Source: an uncultured Collinsella sp.
GTDB lineage: Bacteria > Actinomycetota > Coriobacteriia > Coriobacteriales > Coriobacteriaceae
Length of the DNA stretch: 5,039 nucleotides
Direction: 5' to 3'
Assembly (NCBI GenBank): GCA_900551635.1
Contig: URWQ01000128.1
Span: 1 to 5,039, forward strand
Below are positions 1 to 4,615 of the stretch, piece after piece (the first letter of the stretch is position 1; the number at the start of each line of letters is the position of its first letter). Below the pieces are notes generated by a model. The model ran no database searches. It worked only from the letters and a program-made list of their open reading frames with translations, and was not told where the DNA came from. The translations under genes were made by a program, and so were the position numbers.

Positions 1-1
1 C

Positions 2-721
2 GCCGGCGAGCTGCCGTTTGAGCTGACGGCGAGCGTTGCAGGCGTTATGCTCGTGCGCTCGGCACGCCCCGATTCCAAGACGAGCAAGTGGCTCGCCGTG
101 CTCGGCATCCTCGTCAACGTTGGCTTGGCCGGCTACGAGATCGTTTCGTCCCTGCGGGTTGGCGGCAAGCTCATCGCGGTTCAGTTGGTGCTGACGTTTG
201 TGCTGGTCATCGCCGCCAACCTTATCGTCTATCGCCTCACGCGCACGATCGAGCCCGACGAGCTTACGCGCTGGGCGTTGATGGTGCTTGCCGTGTGGAC
301 TGCTCAAGCCATCATCCTCAACGTGATTGTCAAGCCGCTGTGGTCGCGCCCACGCATGCGCGTGATCGAGGTGACGCAGGGACTCGAGTTTCAGCCGTGG
401 TGGGTGATCGGCAACCCCGACAAGTGGGCCTATATTGCCGCCGGCGTGATCAAGGACGGCTTTAAGTCGTTTGCGAGCGGACACACGGCGCACGCGGCAA
501 TCGGCCTCATGCTCGCTGGGCTTCCCGCGACGGCCTTTAAGGAAAAGCCGTCGCGCCGTCGTGTGGTCTTTTGGACGGCGGCTGTGGTCGCGGCGCTCGT
601 CGCGTTTGGCCGCATCGTGATCGGAGCGCACTTTTTGAGTGACGTGAGCTGCGGTTTTGCTCTGGTACTGGCACTTGAGTGCCTTGCCGCGCGCATTGCC
701 TATCCCAGCGGCGTACAATAG
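2..721 (+). CDS. PAP2-superfamily membrane phosphatase, 5' end cut by window edge
   Basis: Type 2 phosphatidic acid phosphatase family protein: an integral membrane enzyme that removes phosphate from lipid phosphates or polyprenyl pyrophosphates; the substrate cannot be told here. The frame is open from base 2, and the codons before the first ATG (base 47) encode AGELPFELTASVAGV, which reads like the end of a PAP2 N-terminal segment, so the true start probably lies upstream. Counting from that ATG, the three family motifs are in order: K96-x6-R103 (KPLWSRPRM, with M where many members have P), SGH at 144-146 (SFASGHT), and R189-x5-H195-x3-D199. H146 and H195 are the expected catalytic pair. 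Hydrophobic stretches near 15-33, 41-64, 75-95, 147-162, 173-190 and 200-217 fit a six-helix topology. The stop is TAG, 45 nt before the next gene on the same strand. Confidence 0.85.
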   Translation, partial: AGELPFELTASVAGVMLVRSARPDSKTSKWLAVLGILVNVGLAGYEIVSSLRVGGKLIAVQLVLTFVLVIAANLIVYRLTRTIEPDELTRWALMVLAVWTAQAIILNVIVKPLWSRPRMRVIEVTQGLEFQPWWVIGNPDKWAYIAAGVIKDGFKSFASGHTAHAAIGLMLAGLPATAFKEKPSRRRVVFWTAAVVAALVAFGRIVIGAHFLSDVSCGFALVLALECLAARIAYPSGVQ

Positions 722-754
722 CTCCGTTTGAATCATCTGGCCGATACCCGGTAA

Positions 755-760
755 GAGAGG
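755..760 (+). promoter_or_regulatory. Ribosome binding site for the threonine-aldolase-like gene
   Basis: GAGAGG lies six bases before the ATG at 767 and fixes that start; an ATG at 762 would be out of frame and too close. A TACAAT that resembles a -10 box lies at 714-719 over the end of the previous gene, but I see no convincing -35 at the right distance, so a separate promoter is not established. Confidence 0.55.
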
Positions 761-766
761 ATTGCC

Positions 767-1792
767 ATGCTCGCGTTCAACAACGACTATTCCCACGGCG
801 CACACCCAGCGGTGCTGCAGGCGCTCGTCGACACCAATATGGAGCCGCAGCCCGGCTACGGTACCGATGCACATACCGAGCGTGCCAAGCAATTTATTCG
901 CGAGGCCTGCCAGGCGCCTGACGCCGACGTGTTTTTCCTGGTGGGCGGCACGCAGGCTAACGCGACGGTGATCGACATGCTGCTTGCGCCGTACGAGGGC
1001 GTCGTTGCTGCCGAGACTGGCCACGTTGCCTGCCACGAGGCGGGCGCCATCGAGTTTGGCGGCCACAAGGTGCTCACCATCCCCGGCTACGAGGGCAAGA
1101 TGCACGCCGAGGACCTCGATAACTATATCCAGGTGTTCTACGAAAACGAGAGCTACGAGCACACGGTGTTCCCGGGTGCCGTGTACGTGAGCCTATCGAC
1201 CGAGTACGGCACGCTGTACTCCAAGGCCGAGCTCGCGGCGATTCACGCAGTGTGCCAGAAGCGCGAGATTCCGCTGTTTGTGGATGGCGCCCGCCTGGCC
1301 TATGCGCTGGCGGCCGATGAGTGCGACATTACCCTGCCCGAGCTGGCGCAGCTGTGCGACGTGTTCTACATCGGCGGCACCAAGTGCGGCGCGCTCTGCG
1401 GCGAGGCTGTGGTGTTCTGCGGCATGCGCGCCCCGGCGCATCCCATTCCGCGTATTAAGCAGCACGGCGCGCTGTTGGCCAAGGGCCGCCTGACGGGTGT
1501 GCAGTTTGAGGCGCTCTTTACCGACGGCCTGTATTTTGAGATTGGCCGTCAGGCGATCGAAACCGCGCAGGCGCTTCGTCGCGTGCTGCACGAGCACGGC
1601 TACCGGTTCTTCTTGGAGACGCCGACTAACCAGCAGTTCGTGATTCTGCCCAACGAGGACATGGCGCGCATTCGCGAGCATGCGGCGATCGAGTACTGGG
1701 AAAAGTACGACGAGACCCACACGGTGGTGCGCTTTTGCACCAGCTGGGCCACGACGCAGGAGGATATCGACGCGTTGGCGGCGGTTCTGTAG
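767..1792 (+). CDS. Threonine aldolase / beta-eliminating lyase family PLP enzyme
   Basis: A cytoplasmic, fold-type I PLP enzyme of the low-specificity L-threonine aldolase group, which cleaves threonine or allo-threonine to glycine and acetaldehyde. At 341 residues it has about the usual family length (E. coli LtaE is about 333). It starts with MLAFNNDYSHGAHP, the family's substrate-side N-terminus. GGTQAN (60-65) is the phosphate-binding loop. H86, with E91 five residues later, matches the His that stacks on the PLP ring. D173 in FVDGARL should bind the pyridine nitrogen. K206 in YIGGTKCGA is the Schiff-base lysine. R323 in VVRFCTSW is a candidate substrate-carboxylate contact. Substrate is inferred from family only: members of this branch are sometimes annotated as generic aminotransferase or lyase. 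It follows the phosphatase by 45 nt and ends at a strong terminator. Confidence 0.88.
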   Translation: MLAFNNDYSHGAHPAVLQALVDTNMEPQPGYGTDAHTERAKQFIREACQAPDADVFFLVGGTQANATVIDMLLAPYEGVVAAETGHVACHEAGAIEFGGHKVLTIPGYEGKMHAEDLDNYIQVFYENESYEHTVFPGAVYVSLSTEYGTLYSKAELAAIHAVCQKREIPLFVDGARLAYALAADECDITLPELAQLCDVFYIGGTKCGALCGEAVVFCGMRAPAHPIPRIKQHGALLAKGRLTGVQFEALFTDGLYFEIGRQAIETAQALRRVLHEHGYRFFLETPTNQQFVILPNEDMARIREHAAIEYWEKYDETHTVVRFCTSWATTQEDIDALAAVL

Positions 1793-1803
1793 CCTGATGT
1801 AAT
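1775..1803 (+). promoter_or_regulatory. Possible sigma70-type promoter for the GNAT gene
   Basis: TTGGCG (1775-1780) and TGTAAT (1798-1803) are separated by 17 bases, giving 4/6 and 5/6 matches to the TTGACA and TATAAT boxes. They overlap the last codons and stop region of the aldolase-like gene. A transcript from here would start near 1810, directly at the terminator hairpin. This is pattern-based only; such matches occur by chance. Confidence 0.25.
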
Positions 1804-1810
1804 GACGAGG

Positions 1811-1854
1811 GGCCGCCTTGCGCTTGGGTTTGGCGCAAGGCGGCCTTTGTTTTT
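1811..1854 (+). terminator. Rho-independent terminator after the aldolase-like gene
   Basis: A perfect 13-bp GC-rich stem pairs GGCCGCCTTGCGC (1811-1823) with GCGCAAGGCGGCC (1833-1845), with a 9-nt loop, followed at once by TTTGTTTTT (1846-1854). It begins 18 nt after the aldolase-like stop codon. It lies just 16 nt before the ATG of the next gene, so that gene needs readthrough or a promoter inside or upstream of the hairpin. An in-frame ATG at 1802 would translate through the hairpin and is not credible as the acetyltransferase start. Confidence 0.9.
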
Positions 1855-1870
1855 GAGGGAGAAGGGTTGT

Positions 1871-2461
1871 ATGACCGAGATGTCCGATCCGACGATTCGT
1901 CTGGCGACGCCCGATGATGCGCCGGCGTTGCTTGCCATCTATGAGCCGTATGTGCGCCAGACGGCGATTACCTGCGAATACGAGGTGCCGAGCGTTGAGG
2001 AGTTCGCCGGGCGCATCGAGCGCACGCTCAAGCGCTATCCGTATCTGGTGATGGAACTGGACGGGCGTCCGGTAGGCTATGCCTATGTGAGTCCGCTCAA
2101 CAGCCGCGAGGCATACGACTGGTCGGTCGAGACATCGATCTACCTGGCGCGTGATGTGCGCCACGGCGGGCTGGGCCGCAAGCTGCATGACGCGCTCAAG
2201 CAATGCCTGATCGCGATGGGTATCACCAACATGTGCGCCCTCATCGCCGTGCCGCACGACAAGGACGATGAGTACCTGACGCACAACAGCCAGGACTTCC
2301 ATGCCCATATGGGGTATCGCCTGGTGGGCGCCTTTGACCGCTGCGCCCAAAAGTTCGGCCGCTGGTACGACATGTGCTGGATGGAGTTGGTCCTAGCCGA
2401 GCGCGTCCCCAACCAACCCAAACCAACCTGGTTCCCCGACCTCCCCAAACCTACCATTTAG
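1871..2461 (+). CDS. GNAT-family N-acetyltransferase, phosphinothricin acetyltransferase-like
   Basis: A cytoplasmic acetyl-CoA-dependent N-acetyltransferase of 196 residues, related to the Pat/MnaT group (COG1247), whose members acetylate phosphinothricin, methionine sulfone or similar amino-acid analogues; the true substrate is unknown. The N-terminus IRLATPDDAPALLAIYEPYV is the usual GNAT opening. The segment DWSVETSIYLARDVRHGGLGRKL contains the acetyl-CoA motif A, R97-x-x-G100-x-G102. HMGYRLVGAFDRCAQKFGRWYD (145-167) followed by CWMEL is the group's C-terminal signature (an N-terminal-half E87 is also conserved). I chose the ATG at 1871 because GAGGGAGAAGGG precedes it by 4 nt and the GNAT fold starts immediately after; the ATG at 1880 is possible. 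The tail after ERVP is proline-rich with two PKPT units, and is probably not part of the fold. It ends 21 nt from the convergent regulator gene. Confidence 0.87.
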   Translation: MTEMSDPTIRLATPDDAPALLAIYEPYVRQTAITCEYEVPSVEEFAGRIERTLKRYPYLVMELDGRPVGYAYVSPLNSREAYDWSVETSIYLARDVRHGGLGRKLHDALKQCLIAMGITNMCALIAVPHDKDDEYLTHNSQDFHAHMGYRLVGAFDRCAQKFGRWYDMCWMELVLAERVPNQPKPTWFPDLPKPTI

Positions 2462-2476
2462 GGACAGGTTTATTTT
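2447..2476. terminator. Weak hairpin between convergent genes
   Basis: AAACCT (2447-2452) pairs with AGGTTT (2466-2471) across a 13-nt loop and is followed by ATTTT (2472-2476) on +. The stem is only 6 bp and AT-rich. It spans the stop codon of the acetyltransferase. It could help end transcription from the left, but it is much weaker than the other hairpins in this window. Confidence 0.25.
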
Positions 2477-2485
2477 GGCAGGTTA
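2461..2485 (+). repeat. Possible dispersed-repeat fragment (GGGACAGGTTTATTTTGG)
   Basis: The 21-nt gap between the convergent genes, with the flanking stop codons, reads GGGACAGGTTTATTTTGG followed by CAGGTTA; CAGGTT occurs twice with a 14-nt period. The phrase resembles the GGGACAGATTTATTT-type sequences seen near REP-associated tyrosine transposases in other bacteria. This is from memory and only one copy is visible here, so its repeat status is unproven. Confidence 0.25.
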
Positions 2486-3205
2486 GCCGATGGGCTCGGT
2501 GTATTTGGCACGGTCGGTGCGCTGGATGCGCTTGGAGACATGGAGCGGTCGGCCGTCGGTGTCGTACACGTAGTCGGTGATCAGGATCAGCGCCTGCCCG
2601 CGCCCAACGTTGAGCAAAAACGCCTCGTTTTGCGAGGCATAGCACACCTCAAAGGTCTTATGTCCCTGTGCCGGCGCGCGATGGAATTCCTGGCGCAGCG
2701 TGGCGTAGAGCGAACCGTTGATATCGCGATCGATGAGTGCTTCGAAGCTCGGTGGTAGATAGGTGGTCTCCAGGCACAGCGGCTCATCGTCCAGATAACG
2801 CAGGCGGACAAGTTTGACGAGCTTGCTGCCCACGGCGACATCGAAGAACTTGGCCGCATTGCCCGCGGCCTTGGCAAAGCCCGAGTCCACCGTGCGCGTG
2901 GTGGGCTTCATACCCTGACCCTGGACCTGTGTCGTGTAGCTCGAAAACACCAGGTTGTTCTCGTGGAGCGCCGGCGTGTCGGCCACAAAGGCGCCACGCC
3001 CGCGCTCGGTGCGCACCAGGCCCTCATCAACGAGCACCTTAAGGGCGTGGCGTACGGTGCTACGCGACAGCCCCGATTCGTCCATGAGTTCCATCTCGGA
3101 CGGCAGCTTGTCTCCGCGAGCGTAGGTGCCGGAGGCGATGCGGTCGCGCAGCATGCCCGCCAAGCGCTCGTATTGGGTCAGTCTCTTTTTAGATGAAGCG
3201 TTCAT
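2483..3205 (-). CDS. GntR-family transcription regulator with UTRA effector domain (HutC/FrlR-like)
   Basis: A 240-residue DNA-binding regulator of the HutC subfamily. The winged helix is at about 8-75: QYERLAGMLRDRIASGTYARGDKLPSE, then the recognition region LSRSTVRHALKVLVDEGLVRTERGRGAFV, the classic GntR signature. A UTRA ligand domain follows at about 85-232, with FDVAVGSKLVKLVRLRYLDDEPL, LETTYLP (145-151) and ALILITDYVYDTDGRPLHVSK near the end. UTRA proteins usually bind phosphorylated sugars or amino-sugar compounds. The gene is divergent from the SIS-domain deglycase-like gene, with a 205-nt shared gap holding repeated TGTAT-type sites, one set only 7 bases from this start codon. The inferred role is ligand-relieved repressor of the deglycase gene and of itself, as FrlR is for frl operons. 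The start ATG is preceded by AGGTTGATCGC, a modest ribosome site. The 3' end lies 21 nt from the convergent acetyltransferase. Confidence 0.9.
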   Translation of the reverse strand: MNASSKKRLTQYERLAGMLRDRIASGTYARGDKLPSEMELMDESGLSRSTVRHALKVLVDEGLVRTERGRGAFVADTPALHENNLVFSSYTTQVQGQGMKPTTRTVDSGFAKAAGNAAKFFDVAVGSKLVKLVRLRYLDDEPLCLETTYLPPSFEALIDRDINGSLYATLRQEFHRAPAQGHKTFEVCYASQNEAFLLNVGRGQALILITDYVYDTDGRPLHVSKRIQRTDRAKYTEPIG

Positions 3206-3211
3206 GCGATC

Positions 3212-3233
3212 AACCTGTATCTAACCTGTATGC
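3212..3233 (+). promoter_or_regulatory. Candidate operator, copy 1 (tandem AACCTGTAT)
   Basis: AACCTGTAT occurs at 3212-3220 and again at 3223-3231, an 11-nt period close to one helical turn, followed by GC. The site lies just upstream of the regulator's ATG (3205), so a bound protein would block its leader and promoter. The same 22-nt layout recurs at 3351-3372 with 19 of 22 bases identical, which is why I call it an operator for the neighbouring GntR/UTRA protein. Binding by that protein is inference. Confidence 0.55.
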
Positions 3234-3248
3234 GTATCTAATCAAGCA

Positions 3249-3261
3249 TGTATTCAATACA
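3249..3261. promoter_or_regulatory. Palindromic candidate operator TGTATTCAATACA
   Basis: TGTATT (3249-3254) and AATACA (3256-3261) are perfect inverted copies around the single base C3255. It carries the same TGTAT core as the tandem sites, but arranged as an inverted repeat, the more usual form for dimeric GntR regulators. It overlaps the possible -35 of the regulator gene. Confidence 0.4.
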
Positions 3262-3325
3262 ACAACAAAACCGCTGGTAGCAAGTTATCGAAAACCGTAT
3301 CAGCAAATTATCTAAGACAAATATA

Positions 3326-3333
3326 GCATACAA
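3326..3333 (-). promoter_or_regulatory. Inverted half-site GCATACAA
   Basis: GCATACAA is the exact reverse complement of TTGTATGC (3365-3372) at the right end of operator copy 2. The two form an 8-bp inverted pair 31 nt apart. This adds one more TGTAT core, in the opposite orientation, upstream of the deglycase-like gene. Confidence 0.3.
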
Positions 3334-3350
3334 CTAGTCGACATAACCAA

Positions 3351-3372
3351 AACATGTATGTAACTTGTATGC
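3351..3372 (+). promoter_or_regulatory. Candidate operator, copy 2 (AACATGTAT / AACTTGTAT)
   Basis: AACATGTAT (3351-3359) and AACTTGTAT (3362-3370) are again spaced with an 11-nt period and followed by GC. The consensus with copy 1 is AACNTGTAT, S, T, AACNTGTAT, GC. It ends 38 nt before the deglycase-like ATG, so it lies where a repressor would block initiation or early elongation. Both copies face the same way on +. Confidence 0.55.
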
Positions 3373-3393
3373 CATCGAGAGCATCAAACGAGA

Positions 3394-3400
3394 AGAAAGG
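3394..3400 (+). promoter_or_regulatory. Ribosome binding site for the deglycase-like gene
   Basis: AGAAAGG ends ten bases before the ATG at 3411. The nearer ATG at 3403 is out of frame, only two bases from this site, and reads just nine codons before stopping inside the gene, so 3411 is preferred; FrlB-type similarity also begins just after it. Confidence 0.55.
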
Positions 3401-3410
3401 CTGATGTACG

Positions 3411-4403
3411 ATGACTACTCAGGAACAGGTTAAGGACGTCGTCTCCCAGGTTTTGGCCGACAAGGCAGACAAGGGCGGCATCAAGCGCGTCGTGTGGATT
3501 GGCGCCGGCGGATCCAACGGCGGCAACTATCCTGCCCAGTACTTTATGGAGCACGAGGCCACGCAGGTCGTGAGCTCCAGCTACACCAGCAATGAGTTCG
3601 TGCACGCCACGCCCGCCTATGTCAACGAGAACACCCTGGCCGTCGTCGTATCCATGCGCGGCACCAAGGAGACCATCGTCGCCGCCCAGGTCGCCAAGGA
3701 CCACGGCGCCAGCACCATCGCCATCTATGTCGACGAGTCCGGCCTCACCGAGGTCTGCGACTACAAGATTCAGTATGACAGCCTGGCCGTCGACGAGTCT
3801 TGCATGGGCCGTACCAACTCCGCCGTCGTGACCATGATCGCCATGGAGCTTACGCAGCAGACCGAGGGCTATGCCGAGTATGAGACCGCTATGGCCGCCT
3901 TCGACCTGGTTGACCCCATCTATCGCAAGGCCGTCGAGTACACCCGTCCGCTCGCCGCCAAGTGGGCCGAGCAAAACGCCGACAAGCCCTGCATCAACGT
4001 GATGGCTCAGGGTCCGCTCTTTGGTGCCGCCTACGTCTTTAGCATCTGCAACGTGCAGGAGATGCTGCAGATCGACTCCTGCACCATCAACACCTGTGAC
4101 TTCTTCCACGGCCCCTTCGAGATCCTGGACAAGCGCACCTCGCTGTTCCAGCTCATCAGCGTCGGCCGCAGCCGCTGCAACGACGAGCGCGGTATCCGCT
4201 TCGTCAACCAGTACGGTGGCGAGCGCGTCTATCAGCTCGACGCCAAGGAGCTCGGCCTCAACGACATCAAGGACAGCGTGAGCGAGTACTTCAACCACCT
4301 GATCTTTGCCCCGATCCTCAACAACGTGTACATGCGTGCGCTCTCTGTCGTCACCCACAAGGACTACATGACGCGCCGCTACATGTGGAAGCTGGACTAC
4401 TAA
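3411..4403 (+). CDS. frlB: SIS-domain sugar deglycase, FrlB/FraB-like (fructoselysine-6-phosphate deglycase family)
   Basis: A 330-residue cytoplasmic protein with two SIS domains. FrlB enzymes split fructoselysine 6-phosphate into glucose 6-phosphate and lysine. Recognition rests on recalled E. coli FrlB: GGS near the N-terminus followed by YPA (here 33-42), SxxG..ETI (81-89), ELxQQTEGYAxY (146-157), FFHGPFEI (231-238), YFNH (293-296) and the C-terminus TRRYMWKLDY. E217 and H233 are 16 residues apart, as are the catalytic E214 and H230 reported for Salmonella FraB (from memory). The phosphosugar loop SMRGTKETI is one residue shorter than in E. coli FrlB. Codons are strongly C-ending, suggesting high expression. 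It is divergent from a GntR/UTRA regulator and followed by hairpins, so probably single-gene. A glucoselysine or fructose-asparagine 6-phosphate substrate is equally possible; no kinase or transporter is visible. Confidence 0.82.
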   Translation: MTTQEQVKDVVSQVLADKADKGGIKRVVWIGAGGSNGGNYPAQYFMEHEATQVVSSSYTSNEFVHATPAYVNENTLAVVVSMRGTKETIVAAQVAKDHGASTIAIYVDESGLTEVCDYKIQYDSLAVDESCMGRTNSAVVTMIAMELTQQTEGYAEYETAMAAFDLVDPIYRKAVEYTRPLAAKWAEQNADKPCINVMAQGPLFGAAYVFSICNVQEMLQIDSCTINTCDFFHGPFEILDKRTSLFQLISVGRSRCNDERGIRFVNQYGGERVYQLDAKELGLNDIKDSVSEYFNHLIFAPILNNVYMRALSVVTHKDYMTRRYMWKLDY

Positions 4404-4405
4404 GA

Positions 4406-4433
4406 GTTACGCGGTTTTACCAAACCGCGTAAC
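4406..4433 (+). terminator. Strong hairpin after the deglycase-like gene, no U-tract
   Basis: GTTACGCGGTTT (4406-4417) pairs perfectly with AAACCGCGTAAC (4422-4433) around the 4-nt loop TACC, starting three bases after the stop codon. The next bases are GGCTCGACG, so the T-run of a standard intrinsic terminator is missing. It may act as a 3' mRNA-stabilising hairpin or as a terminator of a less common kind, perhaps together with the next hairpin at 4482-4510. Confidence 0.55.
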
Positions 4434-4446
4434 GGCTCGACGCTGC

Positions 4447-4545
4447 GCGGACCGCATTTGGACAATCTGACGTTCAACTTCAAGGGCGCGACCAGAAGGT
4501 CAGCGCCCTTTCGTTTCACGCCACCTTGCCTCAAATGCGGCCCGC
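4447..4545. repeat. Nested inverted repeat, 99 nt, possible REP/MITE-like element
   Basis: Outer arms of 14 nt (4447-4460 and 4532-4545) pair at 13 of 14 positions: GCGGACCGCATTTG against CAAATGCGGCCCGC. They enclose a second, independent hairpin at 4482-4510. No coding frame is supported inside. The outer arms do not adjoin the inner stem, leaving about 21 nt on each side. This is either a repeat element or a folded RNA or DNA structure; only one copy is visible. Confidence 0.5.
4482..4517 (+). terminator. Inner hairpin with short T-rich tail
   Basis: AAGGGCGC (4482-4489) pairs with GCGCCCTT (4503-4510) and GACC (4490-4493) with GGTC (4498-4501), with one bulged A (4502) and the loop AGAA. 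The tail TCGTTTC is only partly T-rich. It looks like a rho-independent terminator for + transcription from the deglycase-like gene, 79 nt past its stop, and might also work on - with the opposite strand reading GAAGTTG after the stem, which is weaker. Confidence 0.6.
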
Positions 4546-4583
4546 TCGCTGACTTATGCTCAACCAGCGGTGCCTTAGACGTT

Positions 4584-4606
4584 GGGTGTTCCTATAGTTT
4601 TGTCAA
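4584..4606 (-). mobile_element. Probable right-end region of the IS110-family element, with outward -35 box
   Basis: Reading on -, TTGACA (4606-4601) lies 9 nt past the transposase stop codon and is followed by AAACTATAGGAACACCC. A perfect -35 box without a matching -10 at 17 nt (there AACGTC) fits IS110-family right ends, where the -10 box is supplied by the left end when the element circularises. The exact end cannot be fixed without an empty site; I expect it within this stretch. Confidence 0.4.
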
Positions 4607-4615
4607 CCGTCGGGG

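Larger units (their letters stand above)
3206..3410. promoter_or_regulatory. AT-rich divergent regulatory region between regulator and deglycase-like gene
   Basis: The gap is strikingly AT-rich: bases 3241-3360 are 41/120 G or C (34%), against GC-rich genes on both sides. It must hold promoters in both directions. On -, TTGTAT (3262-3257) and TAGATA (3240-3235) are 16 nt apart and could be a promoter for the regulator gene, overlapping the repeats. On + I could not place a -35/-10 pair with confidence; TATAGC (3322-3327) is the nearest -10-like word. Four TGTAT-type sites listed separately occupy both ends. Confidence 0.6.

Noticed and set aside
1802..1870. N-terminal extension of the GNAT protein from the ATG at 1802
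   Set aside because: It would translate the terminator hairpin, has no ribosome site, and adds residues not typical of GNAT starts; the ATG at 1871 has a good ribosome site.
1193..2350. 385-residue open frame on -, opposite the aldolase-like and GNAT genes
   Set aside because: It runs antisense across two recognised genes and a terminator, its product is arginine/histidine/alanine-rich without any family signature, and GC-biased codons explain the lack of stops.
2421..2433. Small palindrome AACCA-ACC-TGGTT in the GNAT tail
   Set aside because: A 5-bp stem inside coding sequence is expected by chance in this CCAAACC-rich stretch.
3403..3432. Nine-codon upstream ORF overlapping the start of the deglycase-like gene
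   Set aside because: Its ATG is only two bases from the ribosome site AGAAAGG, so initiation is unlikely, and nothing else suggests translational coupling.
3384..4358. 324-residue open frame on -, opposite the deglycase-like gene
   Set aside because: Its repetitive V/L/G/D-rich product is what the strongly C-ending codons of the real gene give on the opposite strand; no domain or ribosome site supports it.
4404..4615. Search for a bridge RNA or small gene between the deglycase-like gene and the transposase
   Set aside because: The space is taken by hairpins of the preceding gene and the nested inverted repeat; the portion likely belonging to the IS is only about 30 nt, too short for a bridge RNA, and no ORF with a ribosome site is visible.
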